A stretch of DNA of 64,000 nucleotides, from assembly GCA_016868815.1 (NCBI GenBank), contig VGFQ01000002.1, forward strand, positions 248,001 through 312,000. Direction: 5' to 3'. Under the pieces are notes generated by a model. That model had not been told where the DNA came from. It saw only the letters and a program-made list of their open reading frames with translations, and made no database searches. This document shows positions 33,310 to 41,120 of the stretch, piece by piece. The position numbers and the translations under genes are program-made. Source of the stretch: Bacteroidota bacterium. Its GTDB lineage: Bacteria > Bacteroidota > Bacteroidia > Chitinophagales > Chitinophagaceae. The first letter of the stretch is position 1, and every line of letters starts with the position of its first letter.

Positions 33310-36189
33310 CTAGGCATAGCTGGCCACGGGCTCACAGGTACAGACCAGATTCCTGTCGCCATGCGTATTATTTATACGGGAGACGCTGGGCCAGAATTTG
33401 TTCTGTCGGACATAGGGCAGGGGAAAGGCCGCCGCCTCACGGGAATAAGGCCTGTCCCATTCGTCTCTCACGACTGTCTCCTGTGTGTGTGGCGCGTGTT
33501 TCAGAAGGTTAGACTTCCGATCGGACCGGCCTTCTTCAATCGCTCGGATCTCTTCCCGGATCGAGAGGAGTGCATCGCAGAAGCGTTCCAGCTCATTCTT
33601 ATCTTCACTTTCCGTAGGCTCAATCATGATGGTGCCTGCGACAGGGAAACTGAGCGTGGGGGCATGGAAGCCATAGTCCATGAGACGCTTGGCAACGTCT
33701 TCCGCCTCTACCTCTGCTGATTTCTTAAATGGTCTGAGATCGATGATGAACTCATGGGCGCAGGTACCTTCACGACCGAGGTAAAGGATGTCATATGCCT
33801 GCTGCAGCCTTGCTCGCATGTAGTTGGCGTTGAGGATGGCAAATTCAGTCGCCGCGCGCACCCCTTTGCCGCCCAACATCCGGATATAGCCATAACTGAT
33901 TAGAAGTATGCTCGCACTGCCAAAGGGAGCGGCGCTGACGGCTGATTGTCGGGTGCCGACAGGGGAGTCGGTATCGGCCATGATGATGTGGCCGGGCAGG
34001 AACGGCGCGAGGTGTGCCTTCACGCAGATGGGGCCCATGCCCGGTCCGCCTCCGCCATGGGGGATGGCGAAGGTCTTGTGGAGGTTGAGGTGGCAAACAT
34101 CGGCACCGATCAGGCCAGGTGCCGTCAGTCCCACCTGTGCGTTCATATTGGCGCCGTCCATGTAGACCTGGCCACCGTGCGCGTGAATGATCTGGGTGAT
34201 ATCCTTCACCGTCTCTTCATAGACGCCGTAGGTGCTGGGATATGTGATCATGATGCCTGCTAGCTCTTCACTGTGCTGCTCGGCCTTGGCACGCAGGTCG
34301 TCGACGTCGACATATCCGTTATCGAGGGCCTTCACGACCACTACGCGCATGCCGGCCATGACGGCTGAAGCGGGATTGGTACCATGTGCCGAGATGGGGA
34401 TGAGCATGACTCTTCGGTGCTGCTCTCCTCGGGAGGCATGGTAGTCGCGGATCGTAAGAAGCCCAGCGTATTCCCCTTGTGCACCGCTGTTCGGCTGCAT
34501 GCTGCAGGCGTCGAAGGCCGTCACGGCGCAGAGGTATTCAGACAGGCGCTGGATGACATATCGATAGCCTTCTGCCTGTCCGTCGGGCGCGAAGGGATGG
34601 ATGCGGCTCCACTCCGCCCAACTCAGTGGCATCATCTCACTGGCGGCATTGAGCTTCATCGTACAACTGCCTAGGGATATCATAGAGATGTTGAGCGAGA
34701 GGTCTCGGTTCTCCAACCGCTTGATGTAGCGCATCATCTGGCTCTCGCTGTGGTGAGCATGGAAGACGGGATGCTCCAGGAAGGGACTTGTCCGCGTCAG
34801 TGAAGTGGGAATATGGTGGAGGGATGTCTGTTCAAAAAGGGTGATGGTGATGGGCGCATCTTGGGAAGAGAAGCAAGCGATAAGGTCAGAAAGGTCGGAT
34901 ATGGAAGTGACCTCGTCTATGGAGAAGGCGACATGCCCGGGCTTGGGATAGCGCAGGTTTATACGCCGTTCCAGGGCCCTTTCCCGGATACGGGCAGCAT
35001 TGTCAGTATGTACGGTGACGGTGTCGAAAAAATCCGTGGTGGCAAGCGCATATCCCATCTCTTGGAGCTGGGCAGCGGCGGTCTGAGCAAAGAGGGCTAC
35101 CCGCTTGGCGATGGCCCGAAGGCCGTCGGGCCCGTGGTAGACCGCATACATAGCGGCCATATTGGCCAGCAAGGCCTGAGCTGTACAGATATTGGATGTG
35201 GCTTTTTCGCGGCGGATATGCTGCTCACGGGTTTGTAGGGCCATGCGAAGGGCTCGGTTGCCTTCTGCATCAATGCTTACTCCGATGATACGACCAGGTA
35301 TCTGCCGCTTGAAATCATCTTGCGTGGCGAAGAAGGCAGCGTGTGGGCCGCCATAGCCGAGGGGTACGCCAAAGCGTTGGGCTGACCCGCAGGCGACGTC
35401 GGCGCCTAGTTCACCGGGAGGGGTCAACAGGGTGAGGGCGAGCAGGTCGGTTGCCATCACCACATAGGCACCAGCTGCGTGTACCTGGGCGATGAAGGTC
35501 CTGTAGTCGACGACAGCCCCTTTGTCGTTGGGATATTGGAGGAACGCACCGAAGTACCGGTGGTCGATGTCAGCAGATGGAAGGTCACCTACCACGACTT
35601 CAATCCCAAGAGGTATGGCTCGGGTAAGGAGCACGTCCAGGGTCTGGGGGAATACGTTTGTGTCGACAAAAAAGCATGGTCTTTCGATGTATTCCTTATT
35701 GTTGAGTAAATTAAAAAACATCGTCATCGCTTCAGCGGCAGCCGTGGCCTCATCCAGCAGAGAGGCATTGGCGACCGGCAATCCAGTCAGGTCACTCACC
35801 ATCGTCTGGAAATTCAGCAGGCTCTCTAGCCTTCCTTGTGCGATCTCGGCCTGGTAAGGGGTGTACTGCGTATACCAACCTGGGTTTTCAAAGATGTTGC
35901 GGAGGATGACACTGGGAGTCAGGGTTCCGTAGTAGCCCTGGCCAATGAAGTTTCGGAATACCTGATTCTGCTGGCCGACCACCCGGATATGCTCCAGATA
36001 TTCAGCCTCTGACATGGCAGGCGGCAAGGGCAAGGGTGCCGTCATGCGAATGCCGGGGGGGACCGTCTTGTCAATGAGTTGGGAGAGGGATAGCTCCCCG
36101 GCGGTAGCCAGCATGGCTGTGGCATCCTGCTCTGAGAGGCCTATGTGCCGGGTTCTGAACTCGTTGCGTTGGGATTCTAGTAGTTCCAT
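33310..36189 (-). CDS. gcvP: Glycine dehydrogenase (decarboxylating), P protein
   Basis: A 959-residue single-chain GcvP. It decarboxylates glycine and loads the aminomethyl group on the H protein of the glycine cleavage system. Visible are the N-terminal RHIGLSEQD and FIGQGYYGTLTP motifs, and the PLP lysine Lys705 in HLNLHKTFAIPHGGGGPG. The length is normal for the fused alpha-beta form. gcvH and gcvT are not in the window. A -7 box TACCTTCG lies at 36221-36214. Confidence 0.98.
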   Translation of the reverse strand: MELLESQRNEFRTRHIGLSEQDATAMLATAGELSLSQLIDKTVPPGIRMTAPLPLPPAMSEAEYLEHIRVVGQQNQVFRNFIGQGYYGTLTPSVILRNIFENPGWYTQYTPYQAEIAQGRLESLLNFQTMVSDLTGLPVANASLLDEATAAAEAMTMFFNLLNNKEYIERPCFFVDTNVFPQTLDVLLTRAIPLGIEVVVGDLPSADIDHRYFGAFLQYPNDKGAVVDYRTFIAQVHAAGAYVVMATDLLALTLLTPPGELGADVACGSAQRFGVPLGYGGPHAAFFATQDDFKRQIPGRIIGVSIDAEGNRALRMALQTREQHIRREKATSNICTAQALLANMAAMYAVYHGPDGLRAIAKRVALFAQTAAAQLQEMGYALATTDFFDTVTVHTDNAARIRERALERRINLRYPKPGHVAFSIDEVTSISDLSDLIACFSSQDAPITITLFEQTSLHHIPTSLTRTSPFLEHPVFHAHHSESQMMRYIKRLENRDLSLNISMISLGSCTMKLNAASEMMPLSWAEWSRIHPFAPDGQAEGYRYVIQRLSEYLCAVTAFDACSMQPNSGAQGEYAGLLTIRDYHASRGEQHRRVMLIPISAHGTNPASAVMAGMRVVVVKALDNGYVDVDDLRAKAEQHSEELAGIMITYPSTYGVYEETVKDITQIIHAHGGQVYMDGANMNAQVGLTAPGLIGADVCHLNLHKTFAIPHGGGGPGMGPICVKAHLAPFLPGHIIMADTDSPVGTRQSAVSAAPFGSASILLISYGYIRMLGGKGVRAATEFAILNANYMRARLQQAYDILYLGREGTCAHEFIIDLRPFKKSAEVEAEDVAKRLMDYGFHAPTLSFPVAGTIMIEPTESEDKNELERFCDALLSIREEIRAIEEGRSDRKSNLLKHAPHTQETVVRDEWDRPYSREAAAFPLPYVRQNKFWPSVSRINNTHGDRNLVCTCEPVASYA

Positions 36190-36213
36190 ACGGGAGGGTC
36201 ATTGTGGATGCGG

Positions 36214-36221
36214 CGAAGGTA
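36214..36221 (-). promoter_or_regulatory. -7-like box of gcvP
   Basis: The minus-strand sequence TACCTTCG differs from TAnnTTTG at one position, 24 bases upstream of the gcvP ATG. Confidence 0.45.
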
Positions 36222-36356
36222 TGTCCTACCTTGAGAAAATGAATACTCTGTTCTTTCCTTTACCCGTGATGCATGGGAAACATGGAACAAATGTGATAAC
36301 TGGCTTTGTTGGCTTTCTGGGTGACGGTGTGATGGCATCGGAGTGTAACTTGCAGC

Positions 36357-36845
36357 ATGCACAGCGAATCACTCTTGCACTGGGAGCAAAAGTCGGTTGA
36401 TCATGCCAAAGCCTACAAGAAGTTGTTGGCAAAGGCCGACCGGCGAAAACTCCTGCCGCGACTACCAGAGCTGCATGAAGAGGCATTTCAACATGCCGAC
36501 TGCCTGTCTTGCGCCAACTGCTGCCGGAACTATTCCCCGCGGTTTAAGACACCCGATATAAAACGCATCAGCTGTGCCCTCCGGATGCGGGAAGGGGTCT
36601 TTATAGAGACCTACCTACGCATTGACGAGGACGGCGACTACGTGGTCAAGTCCACGCCCTGCCCCTTCCTGGGGTCAGACAACCACTGTGCGATCTATGA
36701 GGACAGGCCCTCCGACTGCCGTCGTTTTCCCTATACGGACGAAGATGTTTTATTCAAACGCACGGCCATCACCCTTAAGAATGCCAGTTTCTGCCCGGCA
36801 GTCTATTGGGTGCTAGAGCGCCTGTGTGCATCCGAGGGAATATAG
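36357..36845 (+). CDS. YkgJ-type cysteine-cluster protein
   Basis: 162 residues with the metal-binding cysteine pattern of the YkgJ/CxxCxxCC family: CLSCANCCRNY (Cys49, 52, 55, 56), then TPCPFLG, NHCAIYEDRPSDCRRFPY and a final FCPAVYW. Members probably bind zinc or an iron-sulfur cluster; their role is unknown. It starts at ATG 36357 shortly after a weak -7 box (TAACTTGC, 36346-36353), and ends one base before the convergent MFS gene. Confidence 0.87.
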   Translation: MHSESLLHWEQKSVDHAKAYKKLLAKADRRKLLPRLPELHEEAFQHADCLSCANCCRNYSPRFKTPDIKRISCALRMREGVFIETYLRIDEDGDYVVKSTPCPFLGSDNHCAIYEDRPSDCRRFPYTDEDVLFKRTAITLKNASFCPAVYWVLERLCASEGI

Positions 36846-36846
36846 G

Positions 36847-38088
36847 CTAGTATTCCATCTTTCGCAGTGTCGGGGCTTTCAGCCAGGTCGCGGCTGTCAC
36901 TATGAGGGTCATACACCCCCCAAATACAACGGCGGGCACGACACCCATCCAGCGTGCGGTGATGCCGCTCTCAAAGGCACCCAGCTCGTTGGAGGACATG
37001 ATGAAGATGCTGTTCAATGAGGCTACACGTCCGCGCATCTCATCGGGCGTCTTCATCTGAAGGATGGTAGATCGCACGACCACGCTGATGCCGTCGAGGA
37101 CGCCGGAAAGGAAGAGCAGTGCAAACGAAAGCCAAAAAGATGTTGACAACCCGAAGCAGATTGTACAGATACCAAAGCCTGCCACACTGAGAAGCATGTA
37201 TTGCCCCTGCCGGCTCCGCATCGGCCAGATGGTCACCCAAATCATGAGTAAGACCGCCCCCAGGGAAGGTGCAGAGCGAAGTATACCCAGTCCCTCGGGG
37301 CCGCGTCCAAGAATCTCATCCGAGAAATAAGGCAACAAAGCTGTTGCCCCACCGAAGAACACCGCAAATAAATCGAGGCTTAAGGCGCCGAGTACCTCCC
37401 GGCTCTTCCAGACAAAGCGGAAACCTTGCCGGATACTCTCCAGCATCGTCTCCCCTTCCGGCACAGGTTCTGGAGGCTTGGGCTGTATACGCAGGGAGGC
37501 CAGCAGCGCCACGGTCATCGCGCATACCATAAAAAGGAAGGTAGGGGTGATCCCTGCCTTTGCATACATCAGACCTGCCAGGGCAGGTCCGCTGACGGCG
37601 GAGACCTGCCAGGAAGTGCTATGCCAGGAGATGGCCGCGGGCAATTCTTCTTTTGGGATAAGGCGGGTGACGAGGGCGAAGGAGGATGGGCCGCTGAACG
37701 CCCTGGCCAGGCCGCTGCAAAAGGTTATGGCGTAGATGCCGACCAGCACTGCCTGCTTACCCACCCATGCCATGGCAGCCTGACCGGTCACCAGGGCAAA
37801 AGCTGCCGTCAGGAGTAAGTTTGCAGCGAAGCTCAACACCAGCACCTTTCTTTTATCACTTCGGTCTATTAAAAAGCCTGAATAAAAGGCTGCGAGGAAG
37901 GCAGGTACAAATTCGGCCAAGCCGATCAGCCCGATGCTCAGCGGGTCTTTAGTGATTTCATAGACTTTCCAACTCACCAACGTCGCCTGCATGTTCAGCA
38001 CCAGTATAAAAAGGGCCCTGGAGCCGATGTATGACCGGAACTCCGCATGCCGGAGGACTGCAAGGCTACTATGACGGGCTAAAGCCAT
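36847..38088 (-). CDS. MFS transporter (EntS-like exporter)
   Basis: 413 residues with about 12 transmembrane helices. It resembles the enterobactin-exporter branch of the major facilitator superfamily. The loop GFLIDRSDKRKVLVLS between helices 2 and 3 is the MFS signature, and SGPSSFALVTRLIPKEELPAA is typical of this branch. The substrate is unknown. The start was placed at MALARHSS; it lies 20 bases inside the 3' end of the deoxynucleoside kinase gene, so the two are translationally coupled. Confidence 0.87.
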   Translation of the reverse strand: MALARHSSLAVLRHAEFRSYIGSRALFILVLNMQATLVSWKVYEITKDPLSIGLIGLAEFVPAFLAAFYSGFLIDRSDKRKVLVLSFAANLLLTAAFALVTGQAAMAWVGKQAVLVGIYAITFCSGLARAFSGPSSFALVTRLIPKEELPAAISWHSTSWQVSAVSGPALAGLMYAKAGITPTFLFMVCAMTVALLASLRIQPKPPEPVPEGETMLESIRQGFRFVWKSREVLGALSLDLFAVFFGGATALLPYFSDEILGRGPEGLGILRSAPSLGAVLLMIWVTIWPMRSRQGQYMLLSVAGFGICTICFGLSTSFWLSFALLFLSGVLDGISVVVRSTILQMKTPDEMRGRVASLNSIFIMSSNELGAFESGITARWMGVVPAVVFGGCMTLIVTAATWLKAPTLRKMEY

Positions 38089-38710
38089 CGAGGTATTTCT
38101 GTCCCTCCCAGCTTTCACCTTCCAGCGCTGCCAGGACAGCCTGCAGGTGTGCCTCGTTGGCCAGGAAGTCGGCATGGGTGGTGTCTACGATCAGGGTTCG
38201 TACGCTATGCTGTCGGATGTAATGCGTGTATGTCTGCTGGATATCTGCCAGATAGCTTTCGCTGATGTTTTGCTCATACTCACGGTTGCGACGGCGGATG
38301 TTGTCTTTCAGCCGGGCTATGGGAGAATGCAGGTAGATGAGGATGTCTGGCTGGACGATCTGCTGGTGGATGATGTCGAAGAGCCGCTGGTAGAGCCTAA
38401 ACTCGTCTTCTGGCAGGTTTACCTTGGCAAACAACAGGCATTTGGTAAAGAGGTAATCGGAGACGGTGACGCTATGGAACAGGTCTCTCTGCTGCAGGAG
38501 TTCCTTCAGCTGTTTGTAGCGTTCGGCCATGAAAAACAACTCCAGAGGGAAGGCGAACTGCTGCGGGTTTTCGTAGAATTTTGGTAGGAAGGGATTGTCG
38601 GCAAACTCCTCCAAGATAAGCCGTGCATTGTAATGCCGGGCCAGGAGGTGGGAGAGGGTCGTCTTGCCAGCACCAATATTGCCCTCGATGGTGATGAAGC
38701 GGTACTGCAT
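38069..38710 (-). CDS. Deoxynucleoside kinase
   Basis: A 213-residue dNK/dGK-type kinase that phosphorylates deoxynucleosides for salvage. It has Walker A EGNIGAGKTT at residues 9-18, the EEFADNPFLPKFYEN and FFMAERYKQL substrate region, the SVTVSDYLFTK catalytic segment and the RRRNREYEQNIS arginine-rich lid. A perfect -7 box lies just upstream of the ATG. It heads a possible operon with the MFS gene and lies downstream of folK. Confidence 0.92.
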   Translation of the reverse strand: MQYRFITIEGNIGAGKTTLSHLLARHYNARLILEEFADNPFLPKFYENPQQFAFPLELFFMAERYKQLKELLQQRDLFHSVTVSDYLFTKCLLFAKVNLPEDEFRLYQRLFDIIHQQIVQPDILIYLHSPIARLKDNIRRRNREYEQNISESYLADIQQTYTHYIRQHSVRTLIVDTTHADFLANEAHLQAVLAALEGESWEGQKYLDGFSPS

Positions 38711-38718
38711 TGGCGGGG

Positions 38719-38726
38719 CAAACTTA
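38719..38726 (-). promoter_or_regulatory. -7 box of the deoxynucleoside kinase gene
   Basis: The minus-strand sequence TAAGTTTG matches the consensus exactly, 8 bases before the ATG at 38710. It lies just outside the folK 3' end. Confidence 0.65.
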
Positions 38727-38745
38727 GCAAAGCCCCGCAGAACCT

Positions 38746-39273
38746 TCAGCCATTGTTATCAACAGCTGGGATAAATCGGCCTACGGCCAACGGGTCGGCA
38801 CAGGATGCCAGCATGGTGCGTACGCGCTGACCTGTGCAGGGATGAAGCAACTCCGGGACCAGTTCATGCAATGGCTCTAGGGCAAAACGGCGATCTGCCA
38901 GCCGCGGGTGCGGTATAAGAAGGTCTTCTTCTTCAAGTACCTCATCCCCATAGAGCAGGATATCGATGTCAATGGTTCGCGGCCCATAGCGCACGCCCCT
39001 GGTCCGGCCCATCTTTGCCTCAACCTCTAGAATCGAGACCAACAGTTGACGGGGTGGGAGGGCGGTCTCGACTTCCAGCACCTGATTGAGAAAGTCTGGT
39101 TGGTCTTCCATCCCCCAGGCGGCCGTTTCATACAGCGACGAGCTGCGCAACACTCTTCCACAGAGCTGTCCAATCCAAGCCTTTGCCTCTGCCAGCTGAG
39201 CAGCCCGATCACCCAAGTTCCCACCAATGAGCAGGTAGGCATGGTGGATAGGATTGGTAGGTGACATCTCCAT
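38746..39273 (-). CDS. folK: Hydroxymethyldihydropterin pyrophosphokinase
   Basis: A 175-residue FolK, which transfers pyrophosphate from ATP to the pterin in folate synthesis. Motifs: LLIGGNLGDRAAQL at the N terminus, SSLYETAAWGMEDQPDFLNQV and the TIDIDILLYGDEV metal site with its paired aspartates, then LLIPHPRLADRRFALEPL. The folate-dependent genes thyA and folA lie 33 kb away in the same window. Confidence 0.97.
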   Translation of the reverse strand: MEMSPTNPIHHAYLLIGGNLGDRAAQLAEAKAWIGQLCGRVLRSSSLYETAAWGMEDQPDFLNQVLEVETALPPRQLLVSILEVEAKMGRTRGVRYGPRTIDIDILLYGDEVLEEEDLLIPHPRLADRRFALEPLHELVPELLHPCTGQRVRTMLASCADPLAVGRFIPAVDNNG

Positions 39274-39342
39274 ACAATGTGGGCAAATATCGTAAACGAC
39301 ACGAGTGATAGGTGCTTTGGTGGTAACTTCGTCTGCAATTCA

Positions 39343-40470
39343 ATGTACTTGCCATCAACATCTACTCCCCAGTCACAGCCCTATAGTCAGTCACGGGCGA
39401 TGGGTGCTATTGCCAGGGCCAGCCTGCTTTCCATCCTCCGTAGTCCGTCTTCCATCATATTTGGGGTCTTGTTTCCCTTCATCTTCATCCTGGTTTTTGG
39501 TTTTTTAAGTTCGCCCGTCCCGGTGCTCCGCATCGCTTTTGATGCAAAGACCGATACGACTTCTTCCCTCTACCGAGAGATCGTCTCGAAACCTAACATC
39601 GTAGTGGTCTACAAAGAAAAGGCTGCACTCCGTAGCGAATTGGAGAAAGGCCGTATAGCAGCTATCATCGCGATCGAGCCTCTCCTGCCCAACGGCTATC
39701 CGAAATATCGGGTGCGCGTGACAGCATCCACTGCCTCCGCCGACCGCATCGGATTACTCCAGTCGCTCGTAATCCGCTGCATCGGGGACGTCGACCGACG
39801 GGAGGATCCAACACGTCCTGTCTACGCCTTTATGATGCCTGAGACGATTCCTGGGAGGAGATTCCGCACCATCGACTTTGTCTTGCCGGGCCAGCTGGGG
39901 TTCTCCCTACTCAGTGCCGGTGTTTTCGGAGTCGCCTTCATCTTCTTCAACTTGCGGCAGTCGCTCGTGCTGAAGCGATTCTTCGCCACGCCTGTGCGCC
40001 GCTCCACCATCATCATTGGTGAAGGCGCCGGCCGGGTCGTCTTCCAGCTTCTGACGGCAGTAGTGATCCTTGCGGTGGGACATTTCGCCTTCAGCTTCAC
40101 CCTCGTCCATGGCTGGGTGACATTTGCAGAGCTGCTCGTCCTCAGCCTGTTGGGGCTTCTCGTCTTCATGGGCTTCGGGTTTATTGTGAGCGGCCTGGCC
40201 AACACGGAAAGCACTATCCCCCCCTTCTCCAACCTCGTCACCCTGCCACAGTTTCTGCTGGCTGGTACCTTCTTTCCCGTTGAGAACTTCCCCTCTTGGC
40301 TGCAGCCGGTTTGCCGTGTGCTGCCACTGACGCACCTCAACGAGGCCATGCGAAATGTTGCCTTCGAAGGGGACCATCTGGTCGACTGTGGCAGTCAGAT
40401 CGGGTACTTGCTGCTATGGGGAACAGTCCTCTACGGGATCGCCGTGCGTGTTTTCCGTTGGGATCCCTGA
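39343..40470 (+). CDS. ABC-2 type transporter permease
   Basis: 375 residues. There is an N-terminal helix (FGVLFPFIFILVFGFLSSP), a large external loop of some 170 residues (about 55-180), and a C-terminal block of five or six helices with GLANTESTIPPFSNLVTLPQFLLAGTFFPVENFPSWLQ, the ABC-2 permease signature. Such subunits need an ATPase partner, but none is adjacent. An in-frame ATG 66 bases upstream was rejected; the chosen ATG follows a -7-like TAACTTCG (39324-39331). The next gene, 12 bases downstream, encodes an SRPBCC protein. Confidence 0.85.
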   Translation: MYLPSTSTPQSQPYSQSRAMGAIARASLLSILRSPSSIIFGVLFPFIFILVFGFLSSPVPVLRIAFDAKTDTTSSLYREIVSKPNIVVVYKEKAALRSELEKGRIAAIIAIEPLLPNGYPKYRVRVTASTASADRIGLLQSLVIRCIGDVDRREDPTRPVYAFMMPETIPGRRFRTIDFVLPGQLGFSLLSAGVFGVAFIFFNLRQSLVLKRFFATPVRRSTIIIGEGAGRVVFQLLTAVVILAVGHFAFSFTLVHGWVTFAELLVLSLLGLLVFMGFGFIVSGLANTESTIPPFSNLVTLPQFLLAGTFFPVENFPSWLQPVCRVLPLTHLNEAMRNVAFEGDHLVDCGSQIGYLLLWGTVLYGIAVRVFRWDP

Positions 40471-40482
40471 ACCTGCAGCCAT

Positions 40483-41016
40483 ATGCGCATCCTCAAAGCT
40501 TTCTCTTTCGCCCTCGTCGGGTTATCCGCAGTGTTGTTGGCCATCTCCGCGCTTCTTCCCGGCCAGGTGGTGAACTCTAGGTCCGTGCTGGTAGCTGCCC
40601 CGCCCGACACGATACTCGCCGAGCTGCGCGACCTGTCGGCCTGGCCCGCCTGGAACCTGCTGCTGCAAGATGCTTCGATGGTGCCGACTGCTCCGACATC
40701 CGCAACCAAACAGTCCGAATCTTCCCTTCGTTGGCAGGATGCCCGGGGCGTCGAGCACCTTATCCAACTTAAACAGGCCGGCCCCGATGGCATCGTCACT
40801 GAGATGCGCTTCGGCCAGGGCGACCCGATGGAATCTGGCTTCTCCATCGACCTGCGATTCCCCGACTCGGTACAGATCAATTGGTATGTCCTCGAAAACC
40901 TGGCCTGGTATCCTTGGGAGAAGTTCTACGGTATGGTGTCGGGCGGCATGAAGGAGCAAACTATGCAGGAGAGTCTGATCCGGCTGCGCGACCGGTTGCA
41001 CATACGCAAGAGGTAA
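40483..41016 (+). CDS. Membrane-anchored SRPBCC-fold protein
   Basis: 177 residues: an N-terminal hydrophobic anchor (about 8-28), then a START/polyketide-cyclase-like domain recognised from ELRDLSAWPAWNLLL, the central beta strands and the terminal MKEQTMQESLIRLRDRL helix. The fold binds hydrophobic ligands. It follows the ABC-2 permease by 12 bases, so the pair probably forms one transcription unit; involvement in lipid handling is a guess. A bidirectional terminator follows. Confidence 0.78.
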   Translation: MRILKAFSFALVGLSAVLLAISALLPGQVVNSRSVLVAAPPDTILAELRDLSAWPAWNLLLQDASMVPTAPTSATKQSESSLRWQDARGVEHLIQLKQAGPDGIVTEMRFGQGDPMESGFSIDLRFPDSVQINWYVLENLAWYPWEKFYGMVSGGMKEQTMQESLIRLRDRLHIRKR

Positions 41017-41050
41017 GCAAAAAAAATTGTCAGTCAGATGAGCTTACAAA

Positions 41051-41080
41051 CGAAAAAAGTCATTACGATGACGTTTTTCG
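41051..41080. terminator. Bidirectional terminator between the SRPBCC and radical SAM genes
   Basis: CGAAAAAAGTCAT pairs with ATGACGTTTTTCG around TACG with a single bulged base, giving an A-run on one side and a T-run on the other. It can end transcription of both converging genes. Confidence 0.75.
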
Positions 41081-41120
41081 ATTTTAATGGAAAATTGGCT
41101 GATAAGATGCTATTTCCGAT

